DNA of 64,000 bases from assembly GCA_932521025.1 (NCBI GenBank), contig OW051473.1:10478001-10542000 (forward strand). The letters are read 5' to 3'. Both the position numbers and the translations under genes were made by a program. The notes beneath the pieces are model-generated. The model made no database searches and was not told the origin of the DNA. It saw only the letters and a list, made by a program, of their open reading frames with translations. Positions 23,865 through 37,100 of this stretch are shown piece after piece; the first letter of the stretch is position 1, and every line of letters starts with the position of its first letter. This DNA comes from Oscheius onirici. Lineage: Eukaryota > Nematoda > Chromadorea > Rhabditida > Rhabditidae.

Positions 23865-25094
23865 ATGCCCCTCAACTTTGTGTCATGACGTGCAATGTAT
23901 GTAGACGTTGGTTCCAGAAATGAATGATTATATTGTGATGTATTTGTTCCATTTTGATAGTACTACCAATGTAGAAGGCAGATCACACCTGGTCTCTGTC
24001 CAACACCTCTTCTCTGGTTTTTCATGCTCAGATATGCATATTTCTACCGAAGACAGATGTCACCCTCTAGTGGAAACTATTTCCACCCTCAAAAGTAATT
24101 TTCAGCCAGTTTAAAAGCGCATGCAGTCGGCGTCGGAGGTCTCGTTTGCGGGCGGAGACGTTGTTCTGTGGGCGTCGACATTGAAACAGGTGCTTCTGCC
24201 CTAGTCACTGGAGCGTCAGTTCTAGGGCAGTGCTTCACACCTGCCCCGTACCTTGCTCTCTCTCTTACAGTAGTTTTTTGTTTCCGCAATCCTGTTGCCA
24301 GATTGTTGTCGTACATGACCACTGTTCTGTTTTTGACTTATCCGTTTTTATACGAAAACTTTGACGTATCAATAGCAAAAAACCAGTTTTTAAAGCTGCT
24401 GCTACTTTTAGAACGAGCTGATGTGCTTTTGACTCAAACTCATTATGCAATTGGTGAAGGGAAGAAGTCTTTTGATCTCATTTTTCTAGGAATGGCAGCC
24501 GTTTGAACATACTTGTTTTTGGAGGGTCAAGTAACTAAATTGGCTCCTCGCCTGCGCGACCTTTATCGTCCAGAATAAGAAGCAGCAGTTTTCTAAAACG
24601 TATACGAAGTCTATTTTGGTCAGACTTTTGTATGTTGTTCAGCGCGCCTCGAGTAAATAGTCAAGCGGCTACAACTTTAGTTACGTGACTTGAGACCACA
24701 ATATGATGGTTTTTACATCATTTCTAATCAAAAATCACGCTCTGTATGATGCTTGTATTGCTCATCGACCAGCATCATTTCCCATCAGAATTGTTTGCGA
24801 AATCAACTTGCATCTGTCTGTTTATTTCTGCGCCAGAATATGGTCTCAAGTCAAAAATCAGGTAGCAGCTTGGAGGCAAAACAGATGCATCCGATTGGTA
24901 TTCGAACTGCTACTCTGTATCAAATTTGGTATTGTCATCTAATTCCAATCACGCACTAAACATTGCCATTCTACTTTCTTCCATATACGCAAGTGCAGCA
25001 TCAGCACTGTAGATAACCATTTTCTTTACCTTTTCCGGGTTACACAAGAATTAATACTATTTTTCAGTTACTGCACGGTGACAACTTGGGCAAA
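23865..25094. other. Intergenic region, no supported gene
   Basis: 1.2 kb between two plus-strand genes, the ground-like gene and the Spaetzle-like gene. Short open frames occur on both strands without domain motifs or a coherent splice pattern. The 3' part should contain the promoter of the downstream ligand gene. Nothing further recognised. Confidence 0.5.
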
Positions 25095-25994
25095 ATGGTG
25101 CAGACACCATCCTTCTCCATCATCGCCTTCCAACAACTCCTTATTTTCTTTCTGGCCGTCAATTTTTCTGCCTGCACCATGAGTGAGTTGTTCTAGCGTG
25201 AGATGACATAATTCGTTCCAAAAAAAAGGGTAGAGGATTAGACCGAAATCAACAAAATGATGAATTGTTCTGCAAAATGCAAACTTTCAGTTGTTTACGT
25301 GGACCCAGATCCGGACAGCTATGTGATCAGCGAAAAGAAGGAGGATTACTTCATCCCGGTAAGGTTGTATGAAATCAAAAATTTGAACTGAATTTAGACT
25401 TTCAAGCGGAGCGGAGTTTTGATGATCCAGCAAGATCAGGAAGATGTTTGTCAGACAAAGGTTATCGGCGGACATCGTCCTCACTTTGGGCACTGTCAGT
25501 TTTGCTAAAAACAAGCAGAAAAGAAGTTTTTAGTACTTAACGGCAGTCGTGTAGAGATTCAGCAGGATAACGAGTACGATTTCACTGCCACATTTGTGGA
25601 ATGTGTCTACAATGACAGACCTTCTTGCCACGGAATTGATGCAAAAAGGTTGGTATTATCTTGTCAAGTTTGACCACCAACGTTTTCTTTTGATGACCCC
25701 CATATTCTAACATCTGCCTCAAGCAAAGTAAAACTGTTCAAGTAGCACCTGTCGAAACGCTTAACGGAAGGGGGGGGGGGGGGAAACGTCAATATAGATT
25801 TTTGATTTTTTGACCTTTCGCAAAAATTAATGAAGTTTTTCAGATTTTCGTCCGAATGCGTGACGGTATTCGAAAATCGAAGTGCTCGAGTTCGTTTGGC
25901 TCTGACCTCAGCCTCATTCACTGAAGCTCACGTTCGCGTGCCGATCGCCTGCCAGTGCAGACTTCGTAGGGTTCCAAGCATCTTCCAGCGATGA
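25095..25994 (+). CDS. Spaetzle/neurotrophin-like secreted cystine-knot protein
   Basis: Five exons. Exon 1 encodes a signal peptide (MVQTPSFSIIAFQQLLIFFL, then AVNFSAC). A short acidic segment (VYVDPDPDSYVISEKKEDYF) and IPTFKRSG precede the knot. Knot cysteines appear as EDVCQTKV, TFVECVYND, PSCHGID, SSECVTVFE and IACQCRL, six in all. This matches the order in Spaetzle and neurotrophins (VC...; .EC; PC; S.C.Q.Y; C.C). Spaetzle-type ligands activate Toll receptors after proteolysis; neurotrophins bind Trk/p75. KR before SG could be a processing site. Intron 3 must use a donor at CACT/GTCAGT to keep frame (GHLLNGSRVEI). The stop is at 25992-25994 with AATAAA at 26050-26055. Assignment rests on the cysteine pattern and ending, not on an alignment. 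Confidence 0.6.
25770..25783 (+). repeat. Homopolymer of 14 G in an intron
   Basis: A run of 14 G inside the last intron of the Spaetzle-like gene (between DAKR and FSSEC). The length is prone to slippage in replication and sequencing. Confidence 0.9.
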
Positions 25995-26049
25995 CATGCA
26001 ATAATCCACGTGTCATGTATTTATTATCCAATACAGTTAGACCACGTTC

Positions 26050-26055
26050 AATAAA
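26050..26055 (+). terminator. Polyadenylation signal AATAAA of the Spaetzle-like gene
   Basis: Canonical AATAAA 55 bp after the TGA stop of the Spaetzle-like gene, on the same strand, at the expected distance for a nematode 3' untranslated region. Confidence 0.6.
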
Positions 26056-26141
26056 ATTGAATTGTTTCCGGAATAAGTACAAAAAAGAGCATTGAAAAAC
26101 CTTAGGCAAAAGGGACTCTCAGAGAATCGGATGGACGGAAT

Positions 26142-27109
26142 GGTGCGGCAGAATTATGGGCGTACCTAAAAACGTAACGTGACAAAAAGTCATTTTATGA
26201 AATTGCAAGAACACTGAAATTCTTAACTACGTTTATTTAGTCAATAACAAACAAGGGTAATTCTTTAGGTTTAAAAAAAAGTCCTTCTTTAGCAGCGACA
26301 CAGAGCTTGAGTCTCTTCTTGAATGCGGCGCAGGATTCTCGGAGGTAGTTGTCATCAAGTTCTTCCCATACCTTCTTCAAAGTCTTATTAAATAAATCCA
26401 ATTTTTTGTGAGGGACAGAGCATGCCTTCTTCTCCAATACAGACCATACGGAAAAGTCCAGGAAATTCAAATCATGCGAGTTTGGAGGCCATTCGCCGTA
26501 CGCAATGAAGTCTTTTTTTCAACACAAGGTTGGCAACGCCCTTCCAGGGCTAAAGTAGAAATTCATGACTTCGCTCTGTCACTGATTTTTCTTTTCATTC
26601 CTCCTTGGTTACTCTCCTCCAGACACTCTCCCTGCCTCTCCAAAGAAACTACCGAAATTGCATTGAAACCCGCTCCCTCCCAAGCCTAATTTCAAAATGT
26701 AAGACCTGAAAGGATCGCCCGGCCTGTTCTTAGCTTTAGTGAGTCTCGGCCCTAGTTCCCCTTCCCTTGTCACTCTGTTCCAGTCACTCCCTGTCCCTCC
26801 CAAGAAACTACCAAAGTCGTTAGGTTAGAACACTTCGCGCACTTGCTTTTCTGTCGCGACTCGTTAAAAACTAAGTTGCGCACAAAGCTCCCCTCATTAT
26901 CCACAATTAGAGCTTCAGACAAACACACAGACTTGGGAGCAATTTAAAATAGATTCATTCAGAACAAATTCAGTGCACAAACAAGTTAATGCATGAATCA
27001 TGGTAAAACAAATAAAAATAAACAAGTATACGTCTACATACTCGGAAAAATGCGAAACAGTCCGCGCCCGCGCTCTGTAAACGATGTGCGTCCATAATTC
27101 TGCCGCACC
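26142..27109 (-). mobile_element. Decayed mariner-type transposon with nested repeat
   Basis: Bounded by perfect 18-bp inverted repeats GGTGCGGCAGAATTATGG (26142-26159) and its complement (27092-27109); the repeat resembles that of the 18164-19007 element (GGTGCGCCAAAATTA). On the minus strand, 26237-26510 encodes the transposase C-terminus: GEWPPNSHDLNFLDFSVW, which retains the final catalytic Asp region of mariner transposases, then LEKKACSVPHKK and DDNYLRESCAAFKKRLKLC, ending in a stop. Upstream of this the coding frame is interrupted by a 431-bp repeat (26524-26954) and the rest is missing, so the element is not autonomous. No clear TA duplication on the flanks. Confidence 0.85.
26524..26954 (+). 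repeat. Copy 2 of the ~435-bp interspersed repeat
   Basis: Nearly identical to 18247-18686, starting at ACAAGGTTGGCAACG and ending at AAAATAGAT. It interrupts the mariner transposase just upstream of its last catalytic motif and lies in the orientation opposite to the transposase, unlike copy 1. The small minus-strand open frame at 26609-26803 is carried along and shows no sign of being a real gene. Confidence 0.85.
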
Positions 27110-28190
27110 TTGTAACGTGAAATTGGGATTTAAAATTTAATAATGTTACAACAGCAAACAAAATGTCAGTGAGATGAGAAACCGGAAATGCTGAAGTGTA
27201 ATTTCCACGGTCTTTCCGCTAAGTTTGAGTTTCAGCAAAGTTTGAGCCGTTCATGCGTTCTGCAACATTACAGAATATTGCTATTAACTTGAAAAATGCT
27301 TTTGTAACAGTTGTTTCAAAGCGGTAAGCTACTGATTTTAGACGTCCGTTGAACTTAACAGTCTCTGTCAGTTTTCCCTGCCTTTCAACACTGCAATGAC
27401 TGATCTTTGGACAAGTCCGATTTTTGTTTGGAACCGCGTAAAAACAGTTTTCACAGTGGCTATTGTGATGCTCACCATCCTCTTTCTGATTTGAAAACTG
27501 CTTTGCCTCTTCAAGAAACACATGTTCGTTCGTTCAGCATAGGAGATTTGTTCCAATTTCTATTCTATTCCTTTCGCTGAAAATAATATCCCAAGAGGGT
27601 TCCAAGAACACTTTTCCGCACGACTCTTTTCTGGTTTTTGGTCCGTCCGCAGATAAAAATTGATTGTAATAAGCGCAAAAGTTGTTAATTATCGCAAAGC
27701 TTATTGTTTGCTGAGCTAATAATTTCAAAGTCTAATTTTAGAACAAAACTCCATCCGACTGAAACGGATACGCTTCCCGTTTTGGAATGCTCTAGCCGTT
27801 GCGCATTCAAAGCTCGCATGAAAGCTCGTAATGGATGTGCACTCTTCAAGATTCTGCTTTTTCAATTAGGAACTCTAATCCAATGAGCTGAATCCCCTGC
27901 TGCTCAATTCGGTCTCTGACCTTAAGTAAAGCAGAATGAAGCCAATAAGAACACCCGGAAGAATCCGACACAAGCTGAGGATGTATAAAGAGTTTATTTG
28001 CAAAGAACTGTTATTTTTGCACAAAATACAATGACTGAAAACACGCATAGTAAAAGTCTACACTTTCTCTCTCTCTCTCTTTCTTTAAAGTACAGAAATG
28101 GTAGACCTCTGAGTAAGGTTAACCTCGTAATCGACACAGCGATATTGGACAAGCGCTGGCAAGTGTGTGTGTTGGGAGAGTAAAAAATAT
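27110..28190. other. Intergenic region and 3' flank of the OXR1-like gene
   Basis: No supported gene. TTTATT at 27993-27998 (AATAAA on the minus strand) is 193 bp past the OXR1-like stop and is a plausible polyadenylation signal. A (CT)7 microsatellite lies at 28067-28080. Short frames show no motif. Confidence 0.5.
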
Positions 28191-31100
28191 CTACATTCTG
28201 AACCCATAGGCTTCCACAAACTGAATTATAAAATCCTCCTTTTCTCCAGCAAGCGGCTCATTGTCAAACGTGTCACATTTCTGGGAGCGACCGTGGTTGA
28301 GGTCAGCTGAAAAGTGTTTTTTGTGTGAAAATTTGGAAAAAAGACTTACCATCCAGCCATAGACCATAATGCCCACCGCCTGCTCCGATGGAGAGGGAAT
28401 CCTTGCTCGAATTGACGAAAAATTGGTTTTCTCCAGTCCAATTGTACTGACGGAGTTCACGAGTATGAGGAACTACTCCCGTAAACCTCCACAAGAGACA
28501 CGAGTCTCCGGTACCGGTGTAGTGATCAGATGGTCGAATGGCACCGCTAACGACAGCTCCAAAGACGCGCTCTTTCGTATCACGAATGATCAGTAGAACG
28601 GGAGAGAGGTCCTCGTCAAATTCGACCATTTTTCTAAAATTAATTTGTTTTTTTTCTTTTCTGTTGACTTTTTTTACCTGTACAGAGTCGCCAAGCTGAA
28701 TCCGTGTTTCTCAGAGTTGTAAATATTAACCCAGGGATAGCCTTCGGCACGTGGCGGCAAAATTTCCATGATCTGAAAAACAAGGGCTAATTATGGCTTG
28801 TTATTCGCAACATTTTTCTAATAACCTTGCAGCCTGATCAGCGGGATATTCTCGGGATATGCCTAATGTTTCTCGTTAGCACGAAGTGTCAAGTATCTTT
28901 CGCAGGATGGTTCGCCTTTTCGAGCTATTCTCAGTGCGAATATGAGACTAAAACGGATCCAACGAGTGGGATAAGCTGTTTTCCGGTCCCCGTGGGAAGG
29001 TTTTATGCGGACGTTTAGGAGCTCATTAACTCGAAAATCAAAACTTTTTAGTTACTCATCTCAACGTCATCGAAACAACTACTTTTTCATGCTGACGTTG
29101 AGTTGACCACTCAACAACATTTTTGTTTTGTTTTTGATCGAAACGCTAATTAGATTGGAAGATAGAGCTCTAAGATTCTTTGACTAAAAATACTGAACAA
29201 TTCCTGCCTTGTCGCCAGAGCCAAATTTCCCACCAAAACATTTAGCCCAAGCACAAAGAGGGGCTGCTATGGCAAATATTTTGTGCATGCGCTTCACAAT
29301 GTGCTAGTCTGTTTACGGCAACGCTAAGGCAAATAATTACTAAGGGACTCATACCTGTCGGATCATTAACTCGTCGAGGATTTGGGAAGAGGAGGCTCCT
29401 TCAGGGATTGGCAGTTCGAGCTGGTCAATGTCGTCTAGAGAAAGCCGGCGGCACATTTCCGAAACAGTTACAAGTTCCCATTCTCGGTTGAGCAAAGAAG
29501 ATCCGAATAGCGGGGCAGACTTTTCGTCGCCTGAAAAAAAGACATATTAGTGAGAGCAATAATACGTTGGTCTTAGCTCGCTCTGTGAGCTTTTGGCGGA
29601 TCAACTGCTCTAATTTGAGGACATTCTAGCACGAGAGACTTCCGCTTAGAGACACTGGCTCGCGCTCATTTCCAGCGCATAATGGGCCTTGATAGACCAT
29701 AACGGAGACAAACAGCCTTTAAAAAGGCTCCCAGACGGATAGAAAGAAGTATTCCGACCCCATTAAATACGAACCGCGAAAGATGTCAATTTCGTGGTCA
29801 ATGGCCTCGCCAATTGTTGAGACCATTTGACTTAGACGTCTTTGACTGATTTGCTTGGCTTTGCCGAGTGGAACGGATAGACGTCTGACGGATGCCCCCA
29901 GATTCTTCAAGCCATCATCGGAGGAAGCCTGGCTGACTGTAGAGGCGAGCGAGGTAGTCGAAGTTTGGACTTTGTTAAACAGACCACTCAACATATTCAA
30001 GGAGGAATACTGATGCGAGATGCTGAGCTGAATTGAGAAACTGCCAAAGGCACAATGCCACAGAAGAGGGCGGAGCCGTCGCTACGCATAAAAACATCCA
30101 ATGGGAAATGCTCTCGATGAGCTAGAGTAACAACGTTATAGCTTGATATGCGACAGAACGAGCGATATTCTTCAACGATGTTGCAAGCAAGTGAGCTAAT
30201 ACGGAAGCAGCTGAAGCATTAAATTAGTTCCAATGCTTATGCGCAGTAAAAAGAAAGAAGGAAGTGTACAGACTAAAAGTTAGCATGTGTAATATTTTAG
30301 TAAGCATGTGTAATATTTTAATACAAAACGATCTGCAATCCCTTAAGACCAGGAGTGTTCTAGATGTGTTGCGAACGCGACTAAGCACGGGCCGTTATAG
30401 CAATTGCAATTAAATGTAGACCAGAAACCAATCTCACCCTCCCTCGCAAAACTTACCAGGAATGATGAACTGCTGATTGGGATACAAGGACTGTGACCTC
30501 TGTCGCTGCATCAGTTGCTTCTTTTTCTGGAGGCGGTTTTGTACTTTCATTAGAGGTCGTTGGAAGAGTCTGGCTACATCCACTGTAGGAGTAGCGGGCG
30601 TTTCCACAATTGGAGTCTCTTGAATGTCGATCGGCTCTGCAGATTCCTTTCTAATCACGAGCGGCTGTCCCCAGTGCAAGTCTTCCAGTGATTGTCGAGC
30701 CGGTGTCCCAAGACCCGAATCACTGGACGATGTCGGCGAGTGACTGCCATTGCTTCCAGCTCTTGAAGAACTGGCAGAAGTTTTTCGTGGTGTCGACGAA
30801 TAAAACTGTTTGCGAATTCCTTCCAGTGGATCAGACGTAGATGGACCTGTTTCATCCTTTACGGAATTACGTCGCTGCTCCTCGCAATCATGCATCAGTT
30901 GCTTAACATCATAGGAAGTCAGATAATTTGGGACACTGCGTCTCGGCTCTGCATGATGTGACGGAAGTGCCGAGGAACTACGCGGTCTGGTCTGTGGTAG
31001 AAGCTCATTTGGCGATTTTAAGGTCGAACTGCGAGGTCTGCCCTTAGCAATTGGAGCGGCATGCTCAGTAGATGCAACTGTTCCCATAATATTCTATAAC

Positions 31101-34100
31101 AGTTGCTCTTGTTTTCATATAAAGTAAGAAAGAGGAAAGATTTTTCAGGAAAAGGGTAATTGATTTAGGCAATGAGGAAGAACAAGATGTGAAAGGACAT
31201 GCCCTAAGGCTAAGGAAGTCGCAGTCAGGAAAGTCCAGCCGACCGTTCTGGATGTTTTGAGGAAGAGTTATCTACAGTTGGGGTCAGGGCTTAACCATAA
31301 GCCGGGAGGGATTCACCCCCTCACATGACAACTTGATAAGAGATTTTCATAAAAATTGTACAGCAATGTTGCCAAACAACAGTCTATATAGTGAGAAGAA
31401 CTCCGCCCTCTCTCCATAAAATTAACATGGAAATCCCGTGAGAACGCCAAAATGATAGTACTGCACCATACGGGACGACGCCAACGATCCGCTGGTCGGA
31501 TTTCCGAGCTCACGGGATTTATAAAGTTCATATGGCCAAACAATGAAAATCTGAGCTGTTGTGATTTGATGTCGTCTGCTGATCTCTATTGGTACAGCAC
31601 CACGGTTTTTCAAAAACGTCCACTGGCTCACTTTACGATACTGTAATGCACTAATGTTTACGAAGTTGACAGGAAATATGAGAGGTGTTCGTAATACGGG
31701 CAGAAGAATTGATTTGGATTCCCGGGAATTGGAGCTCTGCCGATAAGTTATCAGCAAAATGCTCAACAATAACATATTGGCTACTTTAGACGGCTATCCA
31801 AAATAGGCCAGATTACGCAAAAACAGTTGAGATCGTCACCTAAAAGTAATCGCTCACAGCGGACAGACATTTTTCGCGGCAACTATTAAAAGGTTGAACG
31901 ATGTCTGAACAAATGCAAACTTTAGCGCAGACAGTAATCGAAGCCGCACGCGACCGTCGTATACACAACTTATTGAAAGATGTGGACAATTCCTTGTGGC
32001 ACATGACTTTTGGGTGCAGACACAAGAGGACCTCTGCACCCGAGAAAACAAACAAGAACTAGCTGCAACTGCAAGTGAGACGAAGTGTTTTGTTCTTAAT
32101 TGGCTAGGACTATGCAACTGATAGTAATGTTTTCCGGCTAAAAATTATCGCCTTAAGGAGGGGAGAAAATAGGAGTGACCGCAAATAACGGCGGTCTGAA
32201 AAGGTTCTTGGTGAACCCTTTTTCGGCCGTTGTGGCTTGTGTAATGTCGTTAAGAGATGACAAGACAATCGGTATTCTTTAAGCTTCAAAGACTCTCAGA
32301 AAGACCTTGTTTGGTCGGTTTTAAAAAATCTGAGTCCTACAGAGAGTGCAAAAAGTTGAAAGAACCACGCCACAGTTCACATTAGTTTCGCAAAGATGCG
32401 GCGAACAAAAACTATTTGCGGAAACGATTTTCTGTTCGATGTGCAAAGAAATTAGTGGTGTTGAGTTCATCAACGGAGACACCTGATCAACGATAGACTT
32501 TAATTGCTCGTTGCCAAATATGGAACGAAAACAAGGTCTTTGAAAATAGTGTCATTAAGAGAAAATGATTGAAATTTCCTGAGGAGGACATAGAACTGAA
32601 ACTGACAGGCTTTGCGGCAACTTGGAAAGATAAGATAACATAAAAAGGAGTCTGGTCAATAAAGGATCGGCAACCTCTAAAGGAGGTGCGCAATGGAAAT
32701 TTGGATCTCACGGCCCCCTGGCGAAACCGGCTGTGCCTAAAGGAGGCTGAGGAGACTGCAGCGAACTGCGAGATGCAAAAGTACGGAACGGCTGATTCAT
32801 GCAAGATTATATAGTTCTGTAGAACCTTATCAAAACCTATGACGAGCGCTAACTGTCTCGAATGAGTCGCCTGGGAAAGCGAAAATGTGATAATGGGCAC
32901 AAAACAGAAACTTTAGCCCAACGTGTTTCGAAACACAATCGGGTTCATTTTCGAAGAAATATGACGCAACGGCGATCGGAACAAGATCGCGGCGAAAAAA
33001 GAGTGTCTACACTGAACCTTTTTGGACAATGGCCGGACACAGATTCATTAAAAGAAAACAAGGTGCATTGTTCTCATAAAAGTGTCCTATTATCTGAAGA
33101 GCGAAGCCGGTTTAGGATAGAGGCGAACGGCGCGCATGAAATCATATGCCACGAGGGTCATTGGGGCCTTTGATAATCCACGTCAGACTTATGATCACAC
33201 ATATATATCCTCTACACTTGCACAACGAACTAGTCGTCATTTGTTTACGGGAATCTCCAATTACGGTCTAGAGAGCAAAAATAGTTCCATTTTGATACTG
33301 AAAATGGTGGAAAATAGAGAAAGTTCGGTGCACAGGGCCACTTGATTTATGTCCTTCTTTAAGACCAGTCCAGTTTTCAATGGAGAAAACATGGGTGTAG
33401 GCGGAAGGATAAAATGAAATTTCCTACAGTCATTTGAGTGAAGTCATAAACTGTCGTCAAGCTGAATTTCAACAAGTAGATAAGAGCTGACTGTTAGGAA
33501 AGTTCAATGCAGAGAATTTCACCATCTACAATAAGTTGCCAACCATAGTAATGGAACTCATGTTTACAAGCCATTCTCGCATTGCGGTAGCACGGCGCGA
33601 GCCAGTTATTCCGGTACAATTTGACCAGTGACCTCACACCATCATTTTCTGTGCCAAACAAGTCGTCGGAAAAAAGAACTAACCGGTCAGGCTCTCATCG
33701 GCCGACGAATCCAGGATGATGAAGCCGCGGTCCTGCTTATGGGACTCTTGAGGCTGAAGGGGCTCCGCGTCGTCGGAAGCTGTCGTGTCCTGAATACACC
33801 TTTTGTTTCAATTATTTAAAATTGTCTGTTTCACAATCATTGATTGCGTAATATTTTCGATACATCGGCCCTTAATTTAGTCGCATCACAGATCCAACAG
33901 GTGTTGGATTTGAATGATCGCGATCTAGATTGGCCAGTCGAAAACTCAAACAATCAAAGTAACAGACTCACCAATCCGTATTTTTCTGGTGACCACTGAA
34001 GGAGAAAGTGGTAGATATTATCGGCCTTGTTGCGGGGAACAGCAAACCTAAAAGAAGGAGGCTTCGTCCTACTTTATCCAGATCAACTCACCAAAATTCC

Positions 34101-37100
34101 CGTTTCAACTTATTTCCAAATGCAACCTCTTCGTCGTAGGAGCTCACAGAAGTGCTTGCAGCTGGCGATGAACCTTAAAAACAAGAAAATGTGAAAATTT
34201 CTCTGAATTAATCAGAAAATGCAATAATTTGTGGCAAAATGCTTGAAGCTAATGTCCCCAGGTTGTGGATGGTCAAAATCAATACGATGTTGAGATGTAC
34301 TGAAGCTCGGTTGAGCGGGGCAAGCAATGCATTTACCCTCAAAATGAGCGTTCAAAAAGCCGTAAAATAGAAAAAATGGCTCACGTTTTGGTTTTCGTTT
34401 CCTTGTTAGCCTTACAGCCATGTAATATGGCAAGATGGGGGAAGAAATCTCTGTGCCTGACGAATTTGAGCGTTCAATTAGTTGATCAACGGGAGTGAAC
34501 AGATCTGGCATTTCATCTGTTGACGTAGCACAAGCGAACCTGTAAAGCGTAAGTATAAAACGCAAAAATAATTTAAAAACTTACATTCCAGCCTTGTGGC
34601 GAGCATCATCTCTTGCCTGCTGAGTTTTAAGTTTTAAGCCTTCCAGGGTAGCCAAAGAATGCTCACGTTTCAACTGACTGGCACTTCGTTGTTCCTGAAA
34701 TACGCATTGAAAGGACGAAAAGAACAATTGGCTGCTACCAACCGTCATGATCAAAAGATGCTGACACGGAGTAACTGTGTGCCGGTGGGAACTCTATAAT
34801 TGCGCGTAGCGTTTAAACCAGTGTGACTGTGTTCCACGGTCAATTTAGTCCACTAACTGCTGATGTACTGTTCACGCTGGTGCTCAGAACTTTGATTCTT
34901 GACAATTTACATGGAAAATAAACACATCACGACCTCATTTTGAACGCTTTCGTTTCACTCACTTCACTAATCAAGTCGTACGTCCGGCTTCGCCGTCGGA
35001 ACGGTCGTCGGAAACGCATATTGCTCGAGCTAAAATGACGAGAACGCAATAAATTGAGAGGCAATTCAATAAGATCTGTCTGCCAAGAAGCGGCTGTGGG
35101 TTCCAGTCTATCAGATCAGAGAAAAAGTTTCGCGGACTAGAATCTTATGAGGCCATGTAGAGGAGAAAAGGTTTGGCCAAAGAGGTTACTAAACCACACG
35201 CCTTGAGGGATTTACACTCCAGTTCTGCGGTTTAAGTCAATCCGATTTGATCCGAACACGTTTCTACCACAGTTGGTGGATTGAGAGCTGTCTCAAGGTC
35301 ACATGCTCTAGTAGTAAAAGGACAAAAACCCAACTGACCTCGATTATGAACATTTCTTGCATGCCATTGATGCCGTCGTTGACTAGATTGGTTCCTATGT
35401 CTACAACTTTGCCAGGCACCGAAGCTACAACATCGGCTGCTGCTTTGGCTTGGTTTCCAACGACTTTCACACTGGTTTCAATTCCCGTTTGAAGAGTATC
35501 TAAATAGAAAAATCAGCGTTACTAATTTTTAATCTCACCAGCAGCACTTTTTGTATGCGTCACAACTCCATGAGCAACAGTTTTGGTTCCCTGAACAGCG
35601 GTTTGAGCAACTCTCTCGGCTCCCTGAGTTACAGAAGAATGAACAGATTTTGCTCTTTCACTGAAGTTCATAAATAACCAAAAACAAAATTTAAAATACC
35701 TTAACGTCCTTCCTAGTTTACCGAATGATCGTCTTGCTGCGTTTGGTGAAAAGCGTGAAATGCCTTGAGCGGGTGGCGCATCAAGTTCCGAGAAAGATCG
35801 GGGCCTTTCATCAGATGGAGCTGCTGAAGGGCTGCAGCTTCGGACAATTGAAGACCGGGATGAGCCTGAAGTGTCTCATATAAGCATAAGCTTAAAACTC
35901 TTACTTTTTTGCTCAGTAACATCGCTGACAGCTCTTTTGCGTTCTCCGTCATCAGGTGATTCGTTTTCGGGTCCACCACGAGCTTCTTCAGTAATTGAAG
36001 GAAGTTGAAGATCACTGCCTAATTTGGTGTTTGGAGAGCTTGATTCGAACTGAAATGATCTTTTTTGAATGTTTTGCTTTTACGAACCTGTTCTTCACTC
36101 GAAAGTTCGTCCGATTCAATGGGTTCGCATTGAAAAGATACTTTCTCTTGCTCCTCTGCATGGTTCTTCCTCTCCGGACTCTTCACACATTCCGGATCGA
36201 AAATCTCCCTCTTTTTGTCATCACAACTACCCGTAAGTCCAGTAATCTCTTTATATACACTAACAGCTACAATTTCGTTGAGGCTGAAAAAACTACAATT
36301 ACTTTCGTACAAAAAGCTTACTTGGCTACCATTCCGTACAAATCTTGACCCTTTTCTTTGACTAAAGGATGCGTGACATCGGGATCAAACATAAGACAAT
36401 TGGGCGTAACTAAAAGTGTCCCAGAGACAGTTCCATCAGACTCGGTAACCTGTTTCACCTAAAATGCTATTATAAAAATGTAGTGCTTTAATCGTACCTT
36501 GATTTTTAAAAATCGCTGAAGACAGTCGGAATCTGATTCATCTGTCGAGCCCATCGGGACACTACCAGCACGTGCTACTGCAGTTCGTTGGGCGGGTACA
36601 GCTCCACCCGGTCCTTTTCGAATGCCGTCGGCTGAAATGGAAGCGATGAGCGAGAGAATGAGGGAAACCGAGGCAAACGTCACCAAATTATTCACAGTCT
36701 GGCCTCTTTTATGGCGGAAATCTGTTTCCTGTGGGCACGGTGCCCGCTTTGAAATCGATAGAAACTCACACGAATGATTGGCTGATTGATGTATCTTGGC
36801 GACGCTCTGATTTGCCTGTTCGAAAACGTCATCGGAAGAAGGCACAGGCACAACAATTTTTTGTCCCGGAAATACCTGAAAGCATTATGGTAAATATACA
36901 TCAAAACAACAAAAAAAACAAGAATTTTCTTATGCTACAATCAACTTACCATACGTGAACTCATCCGATTTAACTTCATCAACTCGCCCACAGTGCAGTC
37001 ATGTTGTGCTGCGATACGCTCAAGCGTATCAGACCCGTTTACTGTATATTCCATCTGAAAATTGTCGTTACAAACTTTGAATTGTTTTGAAAAATACTTT

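Noticed and set aside
26175..27120. GTAACGTGA at 26175 and 27112 as a possible target-site duplication of the mariner relic
   Set aside because: The left copy lies inside the left terminal repeat region rather than outside it, so it cannot be a flanking duplication.
28067..28080. CT microsatellite as a regulatory site
   Set aside because: Short simple repeat in the 3' flank with no positional link to a promoter.
32487..32900. 137-residue minus-strand frame within the OXR1-like long intron
   Set aside because: No recognisable motif and no splice partner in phase with OXR1 exons; treated as chance.
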